DNA of 39,359 nt, from the NCBI GenBank assembly GCA_046756985.1, contig JBHHXG010000004.1, positions 1 through 39,359 of the forward strand. Reading direction: 5' to 3'. Source of the stretch: JBHHXG01 sp046756985. GTDB taxonomy: Bacteria; Pseudomonadota; Zetaproteobacteria; Mariprofundales; Mariprofundaceae. This document shows positions 6,780 through 14,524 of this stretch, piece after piece (the first letter of the stretch is position 1; every line of letters starts with the position of its first letter). A model generated the notes under the pieces. That model saw nothing but the letters and a program-made list of their open reading frames with translations, was not told where the DNA came from and did no database searches. Position numbers and translations under genes: made by a program.

Positions 6780-8039
6780 GTGACGCCGGCTTTCGTGGAA
6801 GGGGCTACGGAACGCCTTTTGCCCGGTGGTGAGGGCACGGTCCGTTCAGGAAGCGCAGTTTATCTGATCGCTAACACAGTTCCGGGAGATATCATCCATT
6901 TCAGTCCGAGGCGCAAACGCCGTGGCAGCCGTCGGGGGCAGCTTACAAAGGTTATTCGTGCATCTGAACACAGGGGTGCGCCCCGTTGCAATGTTGCGGC
7001 GTCGTGTGGCGGTTGCGCCCTGCAATATCTGAAATCGGAATATCACGCCAGCACTAAAAACCAGTGGGTCCGTGATGCCTTCCGAACAGTCATCGATACT
7101 GATTCCACCCAGAAACCAATTCCGGACGATATGGTCGATCATCGGCGCAGGCGCATACGTTGGCATGTCGGCCTGGATGATGATGGCTATTTTATGGGGC
7201 TTCACTCCCGCAGCAGCCATAAGGTCGTGCGGCAGAGTCATTGTCATGTACTTACCGACGCCCTGCAGATAATTCATGATGAGCTGGAGCCACTACTGGA
7301 CAGTTCAATTGAAGCTGTTCTGGCTACACAATTGTCCGACGGTATCCATGTGGTGCTTGAAAGACCCAAGGCGGACAGTTTGTCCTTTGACATTCCGTGT
7401 ACAAAGATTGGCACTCTTGTGGTGCAATGGTGGCAACGTCATGGCTCAGTCATTCAGCCACTTTCGCAGCCGGTTAGGCGGCTTCACGATTCTCTGCCGG
7501 CAGGGGATGAAACGATACAAATCCAGATCGGACCGGATGACTTCGTGCAGGGACAATTCGAAGGCAATCAGACGCTTGTCCGCCAGATCATTGAATGGGG
7601 CAGGGGCACGAAAAGAATCGCGGATATGTTCAGTGGCGTGGGCAATCTTTCGCTGCCGCTGGCCTGCGCCACGGGAGCAGCGGTTACGGGTGCAGAAATC
7701 AGGGAGCAAAGCGTGCAGCGGGCCAATGCCAATGCACGCGCCCTGAAAGTCCGCGCATCATATGTGCAGGCCAATCTGTTCGGAGCATTTGATACGAGTC
7801 CGTTTGCCGGAGTGGACGTACTGATTCTCGACCCGCCCAGAAAAGGCGCCCGTCGTGTTTGTGAAGCTATGGGAAGCCTGTTGCCGGCAAAAATCATCAT
7901 GGTTTCCTGCAATGTTGCATCAGGCAGCCGCGATGCAGCCATTCTTCATGCCCATGGCTATCGTATGCAGGCACTGCGTGCGCTGGATATATTCCCCTAT
8001 GCCGGCCATGTGGAAACCATGAGCCTGTGGACACAATGA
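6780..8039 (+). CDS. TrmA/RlmC/RlmD-family RNA (uracil-5-)methyltransferase
   Basis: A 419-residue class I RNA m5U methyltransferase, probably acting on 23S rRNA (RlmD/RlmC-like). It starts with a short TRAM-like region (RLLPGGEGTVRSG, PGDIIHFSPRR). A Cys cluster follows, CNVAASCGGCALQYL, whose spacing fits the [4Fe-4S] ligands of RlmD. The SAM site is ADMFSGVGNLSLPLA. The DPPRKGARR motif precedes the catalytic-Cys motif MVSCNVASGSRD, and the C-terminus ends HVETMSLW as in the family. The exact target base is not decidable by eye. The start is GTG 6780, four bases beyond the end of the MITE, with no convincing ribosome site, so the insertion may have changed its 5' end. The stop overlaps the next ATG (ATGA). 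Confidence 0.88.
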   Translation: MTPAFVEGATERLLPGGEGTVRSGSAVYLIANTVPGDIIHFSPRRKRRGSRRGQLTKVIRASEHRGAPRCNVAASCGGCALQYLKSEYHASTKNQWVRDAFRTVIDTDSTQKPIPDDMVDHRRRRIRWHVGLDDDGYFMGLHSRSSHKVVRQSHCHVLTDALQIIHDELEPLLDSSIEAVLATQLSDGIHVVLERPKADSLSFDIPCTKIGTLVVQWWQRHGSVIQPLSQPVRRLHDSLPAGDETIQIQIGPDDFVQGQFEGNQTLVRQIIEWGRGTKRIADMFSGVGNLSLPLACATGAAVTGAEIREQSVQRANANARALKVRASYVQANLFGAFDTSPFAGVDVLILDPPRKGARRVCEAMGSLLPAKIIMVSCNVASGSRDAAILHAHGYRMQALRALDIFPYAGHVETMSLWTQ

Positions 8040-9550
8040 AACCCTTTGCATGGATTGTTTTTGTTGCTGCATACATGGCAGCGCTGTCCCTTGGCGCCTG
8101 CCAGCGTACTGCAATGGATGCGCCTACGATTCAGGTCGGTATGGCGCAGCTGCCGATGACGCTTGATCCCCGCTATGCCACCGATGCCGCTTCAATGCGC
8201 GTACAGAAATTCATCCACCGGGGGCTGGTGCGCCTTGATACACATTTTGAGCCGCAGCCTGATCTGGCCGAGCAGTGGGAGCACCCGTCGCTGTTGCTGT
8301 GGCGTTTCAGGCTCAAACACGGCATCTATTTTCATGACGGTACCCCGCTACAGCCCGCGGATGTGGTGGCCACATTGCAGGCGGTGCTTGACCCGGACAT
8401 GGCAAGCCCCTTAAGAGCGGGGTTTGCCGCCATCGAACACATCTCAGCCAAAGGTGACGACACGGTGATCATCCAACTGAAACACCCCGATGCGTCACTG
8501 CTGACACGGCTGAATCTTGGCATTCTTCCCGCGTCCTTGGCAGGCAGGGCGCATGAGGCCAGAACAACCATCGGTTGCGGGCCCTACCGCCTGACGAGAT
8601 GGCAAGAGAACACGCTGGGACTGGAGCGCGTGGATCAGGTGAGGCAGGGCGAAGTCCACTTCATCCGTTTCAGTGCTGTGAAAGACCCCGTGACACGGGT
8701 GCTGAAGCTTGTGCGTGGTGAACTGGATTTTGCCCAGAACGATCTGCCACCGCATCTATTGCCTTATATTCAGAAACAGGACGGCCTGACCATACAGACG
8801 CGGCCTTCAACGACGTTTGCCTATATCGGCCTGAACCTTCAGGACGAAACGCTGGACGATGTTCGAGTCCGCCAGGCGCTGGCACTCGGACTGGACCGGA
8901 CAAAGTTGAAAAGGGCGCTATTTGCCGATCTGCCGGAAGTGGCTGAAACCGTGCTGACATCAAGCCATTGGGCTACAGCGTCTCTGGAACCAACAGACTT
9001 TGACCCCAAAGAGGCCGAACGGCTACTGGACATGGCCGGATTTCGACGCGGCGCCGATGGCGTGCGATTTACGCTGAATTATCGTACCAGCACCGATCCG
9101 ACGCGTCTCAGGCTCGCCACAGCTATTGCCTCGATGTGGGAGAAAATCGGTGTACAGGTATCCATCGAATCGCTGGAGTGGGGCGGATTCTATGCACGAA
9201 TCAAGCGTGGTGATTTTCAGGTGTTTTCACTGTCATGGGTCGGCATTACCGACCCGGATATCTACCGCTGGATACTGCATTCTTCGATGTGGCCGCCAAA
9301 AGGTGCCAACCGTGGACGTTATGCCAACTCACAGGTGGATCGATGGCTGGATAAAGCAGCCGCTTCAGACGATCAGAACAGTCGCAAGGTACTGTATCAA
9401 AAGGTTCAGCAACAGATGCACGAAGATATGGTCTATATTCCGCTGTGGTATGAGCCAGTGATTGCCGTGACCGGCCCGCGCATTTCAGGTTTTATCCCGA
9501 AGCCGGACGGCAGCCTGCTCGGCTTATTGGATGTTAAATTGGGAAAATGA
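8036..9550 (+). CDS. Family 5 (peptide/nickel-type) ABC transporter solute-binding lipoprotein
   Basis: A 504-residue extracytoplasmic solute-binding protein. A lipoprotein signal ends in the lipobox LGAC with lipidated Cys22. Family 5 marks are LDPRYATDAASMRVQKFIHR and LAEQWEHPSLLLWRFRLKHG followed by YFHDGTPLQPADVVATLQ. Later come GCGPYRLTRWQ, YIGLNLQDETLDDVRVRQAL, and a late ISGFIPKPDG segment. It would bind an oligopeptide or similar ligand for an ABC importer, but no permease or ATPase genes are nearby, so it may serve a distant transporter or act as a sensor. The start is ATG 8036, overlapping the upstream stop as ATGA, which suggests translational coupling with the RNA methyltransferase; this pairing has no obvious functional logic. 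Confidence 0.9.
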   Translation: MKPFAWIVFVAAYMAALSLGACQRTAMDAPTIQVGMAQLPMTLDPRYATDAASMRVQKFIHRGLVRLDTHFEPQPDLAEQWEHPSLLLWRFRLKHGIYFHDGTPLQPADVVATLQAVLDPDMASPLRAGFAAIEHISAKGDDTVIIQLKHPDASLLTRLNLGILPASLAGRAHEARTTIGCGPYRLTRWQENTLGLERVDQVRQGEVHFIRFSAVKDPVTRVLKLVRGELDFAQNDLPPHLLPYIQKQDGLTIQTRPSTTFAYIGLNLQDETLDDVRVRQALALGLDRTKLKRALFADLPEVAETVLTSSHWATASLEPTDFDPKEAERLLDMAGFRRGADGVRFTLNYRTSTDPTRLRLATAIASMWEKIGVQVSIESLEWGGFYARIKRGDFQVFSLSWVGITDPDIYRWILHSSMWPPKGANRGRYANSQVDRWLDKAAASDDQNSRKVLYQKVQQQMHEDMVYIPLWYEPVIAVTGPRISGFIPKPDGSLLGLLDVKLGK

Positions 9551-9565
9551 TGATGAGTTAAATAC

Positions 9566-10153
9566 TTATCGTTTCCAGACCAATGCTTGGTTATTGGCTG
9601 GCATAGGGTAATCCTTTATCAATGACAATCCTTGTTCAATGGCCAGTTGATTAACAGCTTCAAAGTCGCGAATACCGCTCAGTGGGTCTCGCTTTTTAAG
9701 TGATTGGTCGAACAACGCATTGCTCTCACTGGTATATGCGCCGTAATATCGGAATGGCCCGTAAATGCATAATATACCTCCAGTCTGCAGCGTCGAACCA
9801 ACTCCCCGGAACATATGTTTCACATGATCCCAAGACATGATATGCAAGGTATTGGCAGTAAATATGGTGCCTGCTACCGAGACTGGCCACGGTTGCTGGC
9901 TTACATCCAGTGGAAGGGGTGATTTTACGTTATCCGGGCCTTCTCGCTGCAAGCGCTCACGAAGCCCGGCAAGATTTTCCTCAAGCTCAGTTGTTTGCCA
10001 GATCAAATGAGGAAGGTACCGGCCAAAATAGACTGCATGCTGCCCGGTGCCGCTGCCAATTTCCAAGACCTCAGAGCTATTTCTGAAAGCTTCCTTGAGA
10101 ACCCGTAGAATTGGCTCTTTATTCCGCTCGCATGCTTCTGAGAAAGAACTCAT
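9566..10153 (-). CDS. DUF938 family class I SAM-dependent methyltransferase
   Basis: About 195 residues. The start signature ACERNKEPIL and the SAM loop VLEIGSGTGQHAVYFGRYLP are typical of the DUF938 family, as are the later FTANTLHIMSWDHVKHMFRG, GILCIYGPFRYYGAYTSESN and RDPLSGIRDFEAVN. The substrate is unknown; human METTL26 is a distant relative. I use ATG 10153; TTG 10177 would add eight residues. It lies 32 bases after dapF on the same strand and may be the last gene of the ygfZ-hemF-dapE-queF-dapF operon. Its DNA looks richer in A/T than its neighbours by eye, perhaps a later addition. Confidence 0.9.
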   Translation of the reverse strand: MSSFSEACERNKEPILRVLKEAFRNSSEVLEIGSGTGQHAVYFGRYLPHLIWQTTELEENLAGLRERLQREGPDNVKSPLPLDVSQQPWPVSVAGTIFTANTLHIMSWDHVKHMFRGVGSTLQTGGILCIYGPFRYYGAYTSESNALFDQSLKKRDPLSGIRDFEAVNQLAIEQGLSLIKDYPMPANNQALVWKR

Positions 10154-10185
10154 ATAAGACAACTCATTTTCATACAAGGCCAGGA

Positions 10186-10893
10186 TTAATTGAGGAAATA
10201 TTCCCCGGAGTAAACCATTGTGACACCGCCTTCGAGAATCAGCTTATCCAGGGAGCCGGAAACCGTGACGTTGCCGCCGGGCATTTCAATGGTTTGCGGG
10301 CGGGTATGGTTCTCCACATGCCAGATGGCGGCGGCCACCGCACAGGCGCCGGAACCGCAGGCCTGTGTACGCCCGGCACCGCGCTCAATGATATCAACAT
10401 AGACATGATCGGCGACCTGGCCTGTAATGATTTCAACATTGCGATCCAGTGGAACATTTTCGGTCATTTCAAAGAACACGCGATGCCGGTTGCCGATTTC
10501 AACATCAACGTGCGCCTCAGTCTGACCTTCAATCATGGCAGCACCCATTTCGACACGGATGCCATTCTCGCCTTTAGATGCGTGAACAGTTCGGTCGGCC
10601 AGTGCAATCATCACGGCATCCTTTTTTAACTGGCGCATCAGCAAGTCGCCAGCGCAACGCGCCCCATTGCCACAATTAGCAGCTTCGGAGCCGTCATTGT
10701 TGAAGATGCGCATACGGGCATCGGAAGTCTTGTCCTTTCCCAGTATCAGCAGCTGATCACAACCGATACCGTAGCGCCGTTCAGCGATGTTGCGTGCGAA
10801 TTCTTCATCAATGTCCGGCAATTTGTCTTTCAATCCGTTCAGGATGACAAAATCATTGCCTTGGGCCTGCATCTTGGTGAAAGGGGTGTTCAT
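10186..10893 (-). CDS. dapF: Diaminopimelate epimerase (short form)
   Basis: Converts LL- to meso-diaminopimelate, giving the peptidoglycan cross-linking residue and the lysine precursor. Both catalytic cysteines are in place: Cys74 in NCGNGARC and Cys179 in QACGSGACA, each in the two-domain pseudosymmetric motif. At 235 residues it is about 40 shorter than E. coli DapF. The loss falls between the domains: the usual GNPH motif reads GNRH (134-137) and the following segment is compressed before ITGQVADHVYVDIIERGAG. Activity is likely but the substrate loop is altered. The start is ATG 10893, overlapping the queF stop as ATGA. Confidence 0.93.
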   Translation of the reverse strand: MNTPFTKMQAQGNDFVILNGLKDKLPDIDEEFARNIAERRYGIGCDQLLILGKDKTSDARMRIFNNDGSEAANCGNGARCAGDLLMRQLKKDAVMIALADRTVHASKGENGIRVEMGAAMIEGQTEAHVDVEIGNRHRVFFEMTENVPLDRNVEIITGQVADHVYVDIIERGAGRTQACGSGACAVAAAIWHVENHTRPQTIEMPGGNVTVSGSLDKLILEGGVTMVYSGEYFLN

Positions 10894-11270
10894 GTTTCTT
10901 TCTTGTGCTCCACTTCAACGGTGGTATAAATGCCGCCGCGAACATTAAATACGGCTTCGACTTTCAGATAGCGCGGATCAAGCAGCGCGATCAGATCACC
11001 TGCGATCATGTTGGTGACTTGTTCATGGAAATGGCCCTCATCACGAAAGCGCCAGTAATACAGCTTCAGGGATTTCAGTTCCACGCATAATTGATCGGGC
11101 ACATAATCCAGCTTGATCTCGGCGAAGTCCGGCTGACCTGTTTTCGGACACAGGCAGGTAAACTCCGGTGAATGAATGCGGACATGATAGTCACGCTCCG
11201 GATTGGGGTTGGGGAAGGTTTCCATCTCACGCGACGGCTTGCTCAGTTTCGCGCCCAGTTTTTCAGACAT
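10890..11270 (-). CDS. queF: NADPH-dependent 7-cyano-7-deazaguanine reductase (type I QueF)
   Basis: Reduces preQ0 to preQ1 in queuosine synthesis. This is the short, single-domain type (126 residues). The motif FTCLCPKTGQPDFAEI carries the nucleophilic Cys and the following Asp. The QueF signature appears as ELKSLKLYYWRFRDEG, followed by the catalytic-type FHE (GHFHEQV). The start is ATG 11270, with GAGG about 7 bases upstream; TTG 11276 would overlap the dapE stop. It is embedded between dapE and dapF with overlapping ends. queG of the same pathway is about 7 kb away on the other strand. Confidence 0.95.
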   Translation of the reverse strand: MSEKLGAKLSKPSREMETFPNPNPERDYHVRIHSPEFTCLCPKTGQPDFAEIKLDYVPDQLCVELKSLKLYYWRFRDEGHFHEQVTNMIAGDLIALLDPRYLKVEAVFNVRGGIYTTVEVEHKKET

Positions 11271-11272
11271 GC

Positions 11273-12400
11273 TCAAACCTCAAAATGCTTTATGATGTCG
11301 GTGTAAATCTTCGTCAGCGATACCAGCTCATGCAGCGCAACACACTCGCCAACCTGATGAATGGTGCTGTTGGTCAGTCCCAGCTCGGCAACCGGTACGC
11401 CCACCGCTGCCAGAAAACGGCCATCGGAAGTGCCTCCGCCGGTATCGCGTATGGCTTCAAGTCCCGTCACACGCTGAATACTGTCACTGACCAGATCAAG
11501 AAATGACCCATCCGGCGTTGAAAAGGCTTCGGCCTGATGCTGAACATCCAGAATCACATCTTCATCGGCGCAGGCATCAAAAATATGCTGCTGAATGCCT
11601 TCGAAGCTGATGCCGGGATTGTAGCGGATATCAATGGATACCGAACAGATACCCGGAATGACATTGATGGCGCCGGTGCCGGCTTGTACATTGGTAATCT
11701 GGCATGTGGTCGGCGGAAAGCCATCGGCAGGCGTGCCCCAGTCAATGTGGATGATGCGGTCAAGCGCTGGTATCGCGCTGTGAATCGCATTGTCGGCATC
11801 CTGCGGATAGGCTGAATGACCCTGCTTGCCTTCAAATGCAGCGGCAATCTGGACCACGCCTCGACGGCCACGGCGAATGGTGTCGCCCACCTGTGCTGAA
11901 CAGGAAGGTTCGCCAATGATTGCGGCATCAGGAAGGTGCTTGTTCTCTTCCAGCCATTCAACGATACGGATGGTACCATCAACAGATTGCCCTTCTTCAT
12001 CGGATGTGATCAGCAATTGCAGGTCAGGCAGGGGAATGTCTGCAGAGACAAGGGCCTCAATAGCCGCCATCCAGCAAGCGATAGCGCCTTTCATATCCTG
12101 TGCCCCGCGGCCGTGCAGTACGTCGTGTTCAGTCTGGGCGGCAAAAGGCGGATGCGGCCAGTTTTCTTCCGGGCCGGTTGGCACCACATCGGTATGCCCG
12201 GCGAAGGCCAGGATGCCAGTTTTTTCTCCCGGACGTGTATAGACGCTGTTGGTAATACCGCCGGTATCAACGCTGATGCGCTCAAAACCCAGTGGCGAAA
12301 GTACCAAAGCTATATAATCCTGACAGCCGCCATCCTCAGGTGTTACGGATTCCCGGAGGATAAGTTCAACGGCATGGTTGATGGCTGGTGAATTTTGCAT
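11273..12400 (-). CDS. dapE: Succinyl-diaminopimelate desuccinylase
   Basis: A 375-residue M20-family dinuclear zinc amidohydrolase that removes succinate from N-succinyl-LL-diaminopimelate. The metal and catalytic motifs are visible: GHTDVVPTGPEENW (His ligand and Asp), GRGAQDMKGA (bridging Asp), LITSDEEG (catalytic Glu pair), IGEPSC, and the C-terminal GGTSDGRF with a later His near NSTIHQVGE. The GAQDMKGA and GGTSDGRF wording favours DapE over ArgE. Together with dapF two genes downstream it supplies consecutive late steps of meso-diaminopimelate synthesis. The start is ATG 12400, 32 bases after hemF. Confidence 0.95.
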   Translation of the reverse strand: MQNSPAINHAVELILRESVTPEDGGCQDYIALVLSPLGFERISVDTGGITNSVYTRPGEKTGILAFAGHTDVVPTGPEENWPHPPFAAQTEHDVLHGRGAQDMKGAIACWMAAIEALVSADIPLPDLQLLITSDEEGQSVDGTIRIVEWLEENKHLPDAAIIGEPSCSAQVGDTIRRGRRGVVQIAAAFEGKQGHSAYPQDADNAIHSAIPALDRIIHIDWGTPADGFPPTTCQITNVQAGTGAINVIPGICSVSIDIRYNPGISFEGIQQHIFDACADEDVILDVQHQAEAFSTPDGSFLDLVSDSIQRVTGLEAIRDTGGGTSDGRFLAAVGVPVAELGLTNSTIHQVGECVALHELVSLTKIYTDIIKHFEV

Positions 12401-12432
12401 GGGCGAAGCCTACTGAAAAGTAGCCCTCCAGC

Positions 12433-13239
12433 CTATGGCCACTTCACCTCGGGCGGCATGGACATCAGAATCGCTTCGGTATTGCCGCCGGTTTTCAGCC
12501 CAAATGTCGTGCCGCGGTCATACAGCAGATTGAATTCGACATAACGACCACGGCGAACCAACTGATGTTCGCGGTCTGTTTTAGTAAAGGGCTCATTCTT
12601 GCGCCGCGCGACAATTTCCGGGTAAACGGCGACAAAGGCTTCGCCCACAGCCTGTACAAACTGGAAATCGGTTTCGATATCGCCGGAATCAAAGTTATCA
12701 AAGAAAATACCACCGACACCGCGTGGTTCATTACGATGCGGCAGGAAAAAGTAACGGTCGCACCATGCCTTGTATTCCGGATAATACTGCGGATCAAACT
12801 GGTCGCAGGCCGCCTTTAACTGGGCATGAAACAGGTCTGTATCTCCCTGATAAGGGAAGTAAGGGGTGAGATCAGTGCCGCCACCGAACCAGCCCTGGCT
12901 GGTTTCAATGCGGCGCAGGTTCATATGCACGGCCGGACATTTTGGATTCGTCAGGTGCGCCACCAGCGAAATGCCACAGGCCCGGAATTCTCCGCTTTCC
13001 GCCGCGCCCGGAATCTGCCTGCGGAATTCATCTGAGAACTTGCCATGCACGCTGGAGAAGTTAACGCCGACCTTCTCAAACGTTGTTCCCCTCATGACCG
13101 ACATCACGCCGCCACCGCCTTCTTCGCGATCCCATGACGTGCGCTCGAATATCGCCGTATCAAGGCTCTCAAAAGCAGTGCAGATACGGTCACGCAGGTC
13201 CTGAAAGTAATCACCGGCACGCTCAAACATGTCATTCAT
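12433..13239 (-). CDS. hemF: Oxygen-dependent coproporphyrinogen III oxidase
   Basis: Converts coproporphyrinogen III to protoporphyrinogen IX using O2, in heme synthesis. Conserved blocks are WDREEGGGGVMSVMRG, GVNFSSVHG, WFGGGTDLTPYFPY, HRNEPRGVGGIFFDNF, and RRGRYVEFNLLYDRGTTFGL followed by NTEAILMSMPPEVKW. I use ATG 13239, because AAGGAG lies 10 bases upstream and homologues begin here (268 residues). It ends at the MPPEVKW motif, lacking the roughly 30-residue tail of E. coli HemF; shorter versions of this kind exist. It indicates at least microaerobic life. Its start overlaps the stop of the small gene upstream by 8 bases. Confidence 0.95.
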   Translation of the reverse strand: MNDMFERAGDYFQDLRDRICTAFESLDTAIFERTSWDREEGGGGVMSVMRGTTFEKVGVNFSSVHGKFSDEFRRQIPGAAESGEFRACGISLVAHLTNPKCPAVHMNLRRIETSQGWFGGGTDLTPYFPYQGDTDLFHAQLKAACDQFDPQYYPEYKAWCDRYFFLPHRNEPRGVGGIFFDNFDSGDIETDFQFVQAVGEAFVAVYPEIVARRKNEPFTKTDREHQLVRRGRYVEFNLLYDRGTTFGLKTGGNTEAILMSMPPEVKWP

Positions 13240-13501
13240 GACTGGAAATCTCCTTGAAGGATTCGCAGCGGCGCGGGCTTCGCAGGTGGCGATACCATGG
13301 TTGCTGCCTTGCCTCGGTTTCAATGGCATCAAGCGTGCCGGAGCCTACGGATTCGTAAACCTCCATGAAAGTCGTTTGTTCAGTTTCATGCCGGACAAAC
13401 AGGCGCCCCCGGATGCCTTGTTTGCTCAATTGTTCGAGCCACTGCAGCAAATCATGCTCAATGCTGGCAGGCGCGTGATACCAGATAAACAGATCAGACA
13501 T
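13232..13501 (-). CDS. Small DUF4936-like protein
   Basis: An 89-residue protein starting MSDLFIWYHAPAS. It has a short first strand, a helix (IEHDLLQWLEQLSKQG), then GRLFVRHETEQTTFMEVYES and a C-terminal R-x-C-E-x-F. This strand-helix-strand pattern with TFMEVYE resembles DUF4936, a small ferredoxin-like fold of unknown role. The match is from memory and not certain. It overlaps ygfZ and hemF by 8 bases on each side, so it is tightly coupled to them and may relate to heme or Fe-S maintenance. Confidence 0.6.
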   Translation of the reverse strand: MSDLFIWYHAPASIEHDLLQWLEQLSKQGIRGRLFVRHETEQTTFMEVYESVGSGTLDAIETEARQQPWYRHLRSPRRCESFKEISSHE

Positions 13502-14453
13502 GGCATGCGCCCAGAATGGAAACATGGCTGCCATCTTCAAGGTGCAGGTCTGCACCAGATTCCACTGTTTCGACGGAAAGTAGGGCAATGCCGAAGCACT
13601 GGCCTTCGGGGTCAATGGCTGCCGAGCGCAATTCTCCCACCTGAGTCTGAGTTATGATGGGGCAGGGGATATCTGCAGGCGGTCTATCTATCTGCACGCG
13701 ATACAGTTTTTTCCGGATCGTTCCGCGCCAGTGCATGCGGCTTGTGACTTCCTGGCCAACATAGCAGCCCTTGTCAAAACTGATGCCATCAAGGTCAAGC
13801 AGATTTGCATTTAACGGATGCAGTGACTCGTCCCATTCCACGCCAAAGCGGGGAAAGCCACGGATAATACGCATCGCTTCAAATTCAGTCTCATCGGTTA
13901 ATTTATCCGAGCCTTTCAGCTGCGCATCGAACAGCACCCGGTTGGCCACAACCCAGAAGCCACGCGGATCAGCAGGCATGGTCAGCACAAAGATATCTGT
14001 ATCATCCTGTCTGGTTGTCGTCAGCCAGCTGTCCCCGGATTCCGGCAGAGCAAAGTCTGCAATTCCCTGCGATGCGTGTGCCCCCTGTAGAGCATATATA
14101 GCCAGCTCATCGACAACACCGACACACACTTCATGGCCAAGCAAAAACTGACGCAACCTTGCAACAGTCTTGATGGCACTCTGGCTGGGCACCAGAAGAA
14201 CCAATTCGTCCCTATGCCCTTCGAGCACATACAACTCACTTACCGCCTTGCCCTGTGGTGTCAGTATGCAGGCATGAATGCCCTGCTGGTGTGTAAGCCT
14301 TGAGATATCCTGTGTAATCTGGCCCTGCAGATATTCACGGATGGTTGAGCCGGAAGCTTTCAGTACGGCCCAGCTCGGACGGCGACCGATGCAATAGCTG
14401 TTAAGCAGCCTATCGGCTGTAGCAACTGTGATGGCAGGGATGATATGATGCAT
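13494..14453 (-). CDS. ygfZ: Folate-binding protein YgfZ family (Fe-S cluster repair/assembly factor)
   Basis: A 319-residue GcvT-like protein. The diagnostic YgfZ motif K-G-C-Y-x-G-Q-E is present as DKGCYVGQEVTSRMHWRG, with its conserved Cys. The N-terminal half shows the typical LQGQITQDI and GKAVSELYVL segments, and FEAMRIIRGFPRFGVEW precedes the motif. YgfZ uses tetrahydrofolate and helps maintain certain Fe-S enzymes. It heads the minus-strand operon leading into hemF, dapE, queF and dapF. Fe-S enzymes such as ThiC, QueG and the RlmD-like protein lie nearby but are separate transcripts. The start is ATG 14453, divergent from thiC. Confidence 0.93.
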   Translation of the reverse strand: MHHIIPAITVATADRLLNSYCIGRRPSWAVLKASGSTIREYLQGQITQDISRLTHQQGIHACILTPQGKAVSELYVLEGHRDELVLLVPSQSAIKTVARLRQFLLGHEVCVGVVDELAIYALQGAHASQGIADFALPESGDSWLTTTRQDDTDIFVLTMPADPRGFWVVANRVLFDAQLKGSDKLTDETEFEAMRIIRGFPRFGVEWDESLHPLNANLLDLDGISFDKGCYVGQEVTSRMHWRGTIRKKLYRVQIDRPPADIPCPIITQTQVGELRSAAIDPEGQCFGIALLSVETVESGADLHLEDGSHVSILGACHV

Positions 14454-14462
14454 CGGCGAAGT

Positions 14463-14491
14463 CTATACCCGAGTGGTTCGGTCGGATATAG
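14463..14491. promoter_or_regulatory. Imperfect inverted repeat in the ygfZ-thiC divergent region
   Basis: CTATA (14463-14467) and TATAG (14487-14491) enclose CCGA-GTGGT-TCGG, making a bulged hairpin or an operator-like dyad 34 bases before the thiC ATG. The whole divergent gap is only 71 bases, too short for a TPP riboswitch, and no THI-box motifs are seen. Confidence 0.35.
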
Positions 14492-14524
14492 TTTGGCGTC
14501 CTGATCCCATTTTGTGGAGGCGGC

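Noticed and set aside
10111..10629. Plus-strand frame of 172 codons
   Set aside because: It is antisense to dapF, which shows both catalytic Cys motifs.
12411..12424. CTACT-GAAA-AGTAG hairpin between hemF and dapE
   Set aside because: Only a 5-bp stem with no U-tract inside a tight operon; probably chance.
14454..14524. TPP riboswitch before thiC
   Set aside because: The 71-base gap is too short and the CTGAGA and ACCTGAT-type THI motifs are absent.
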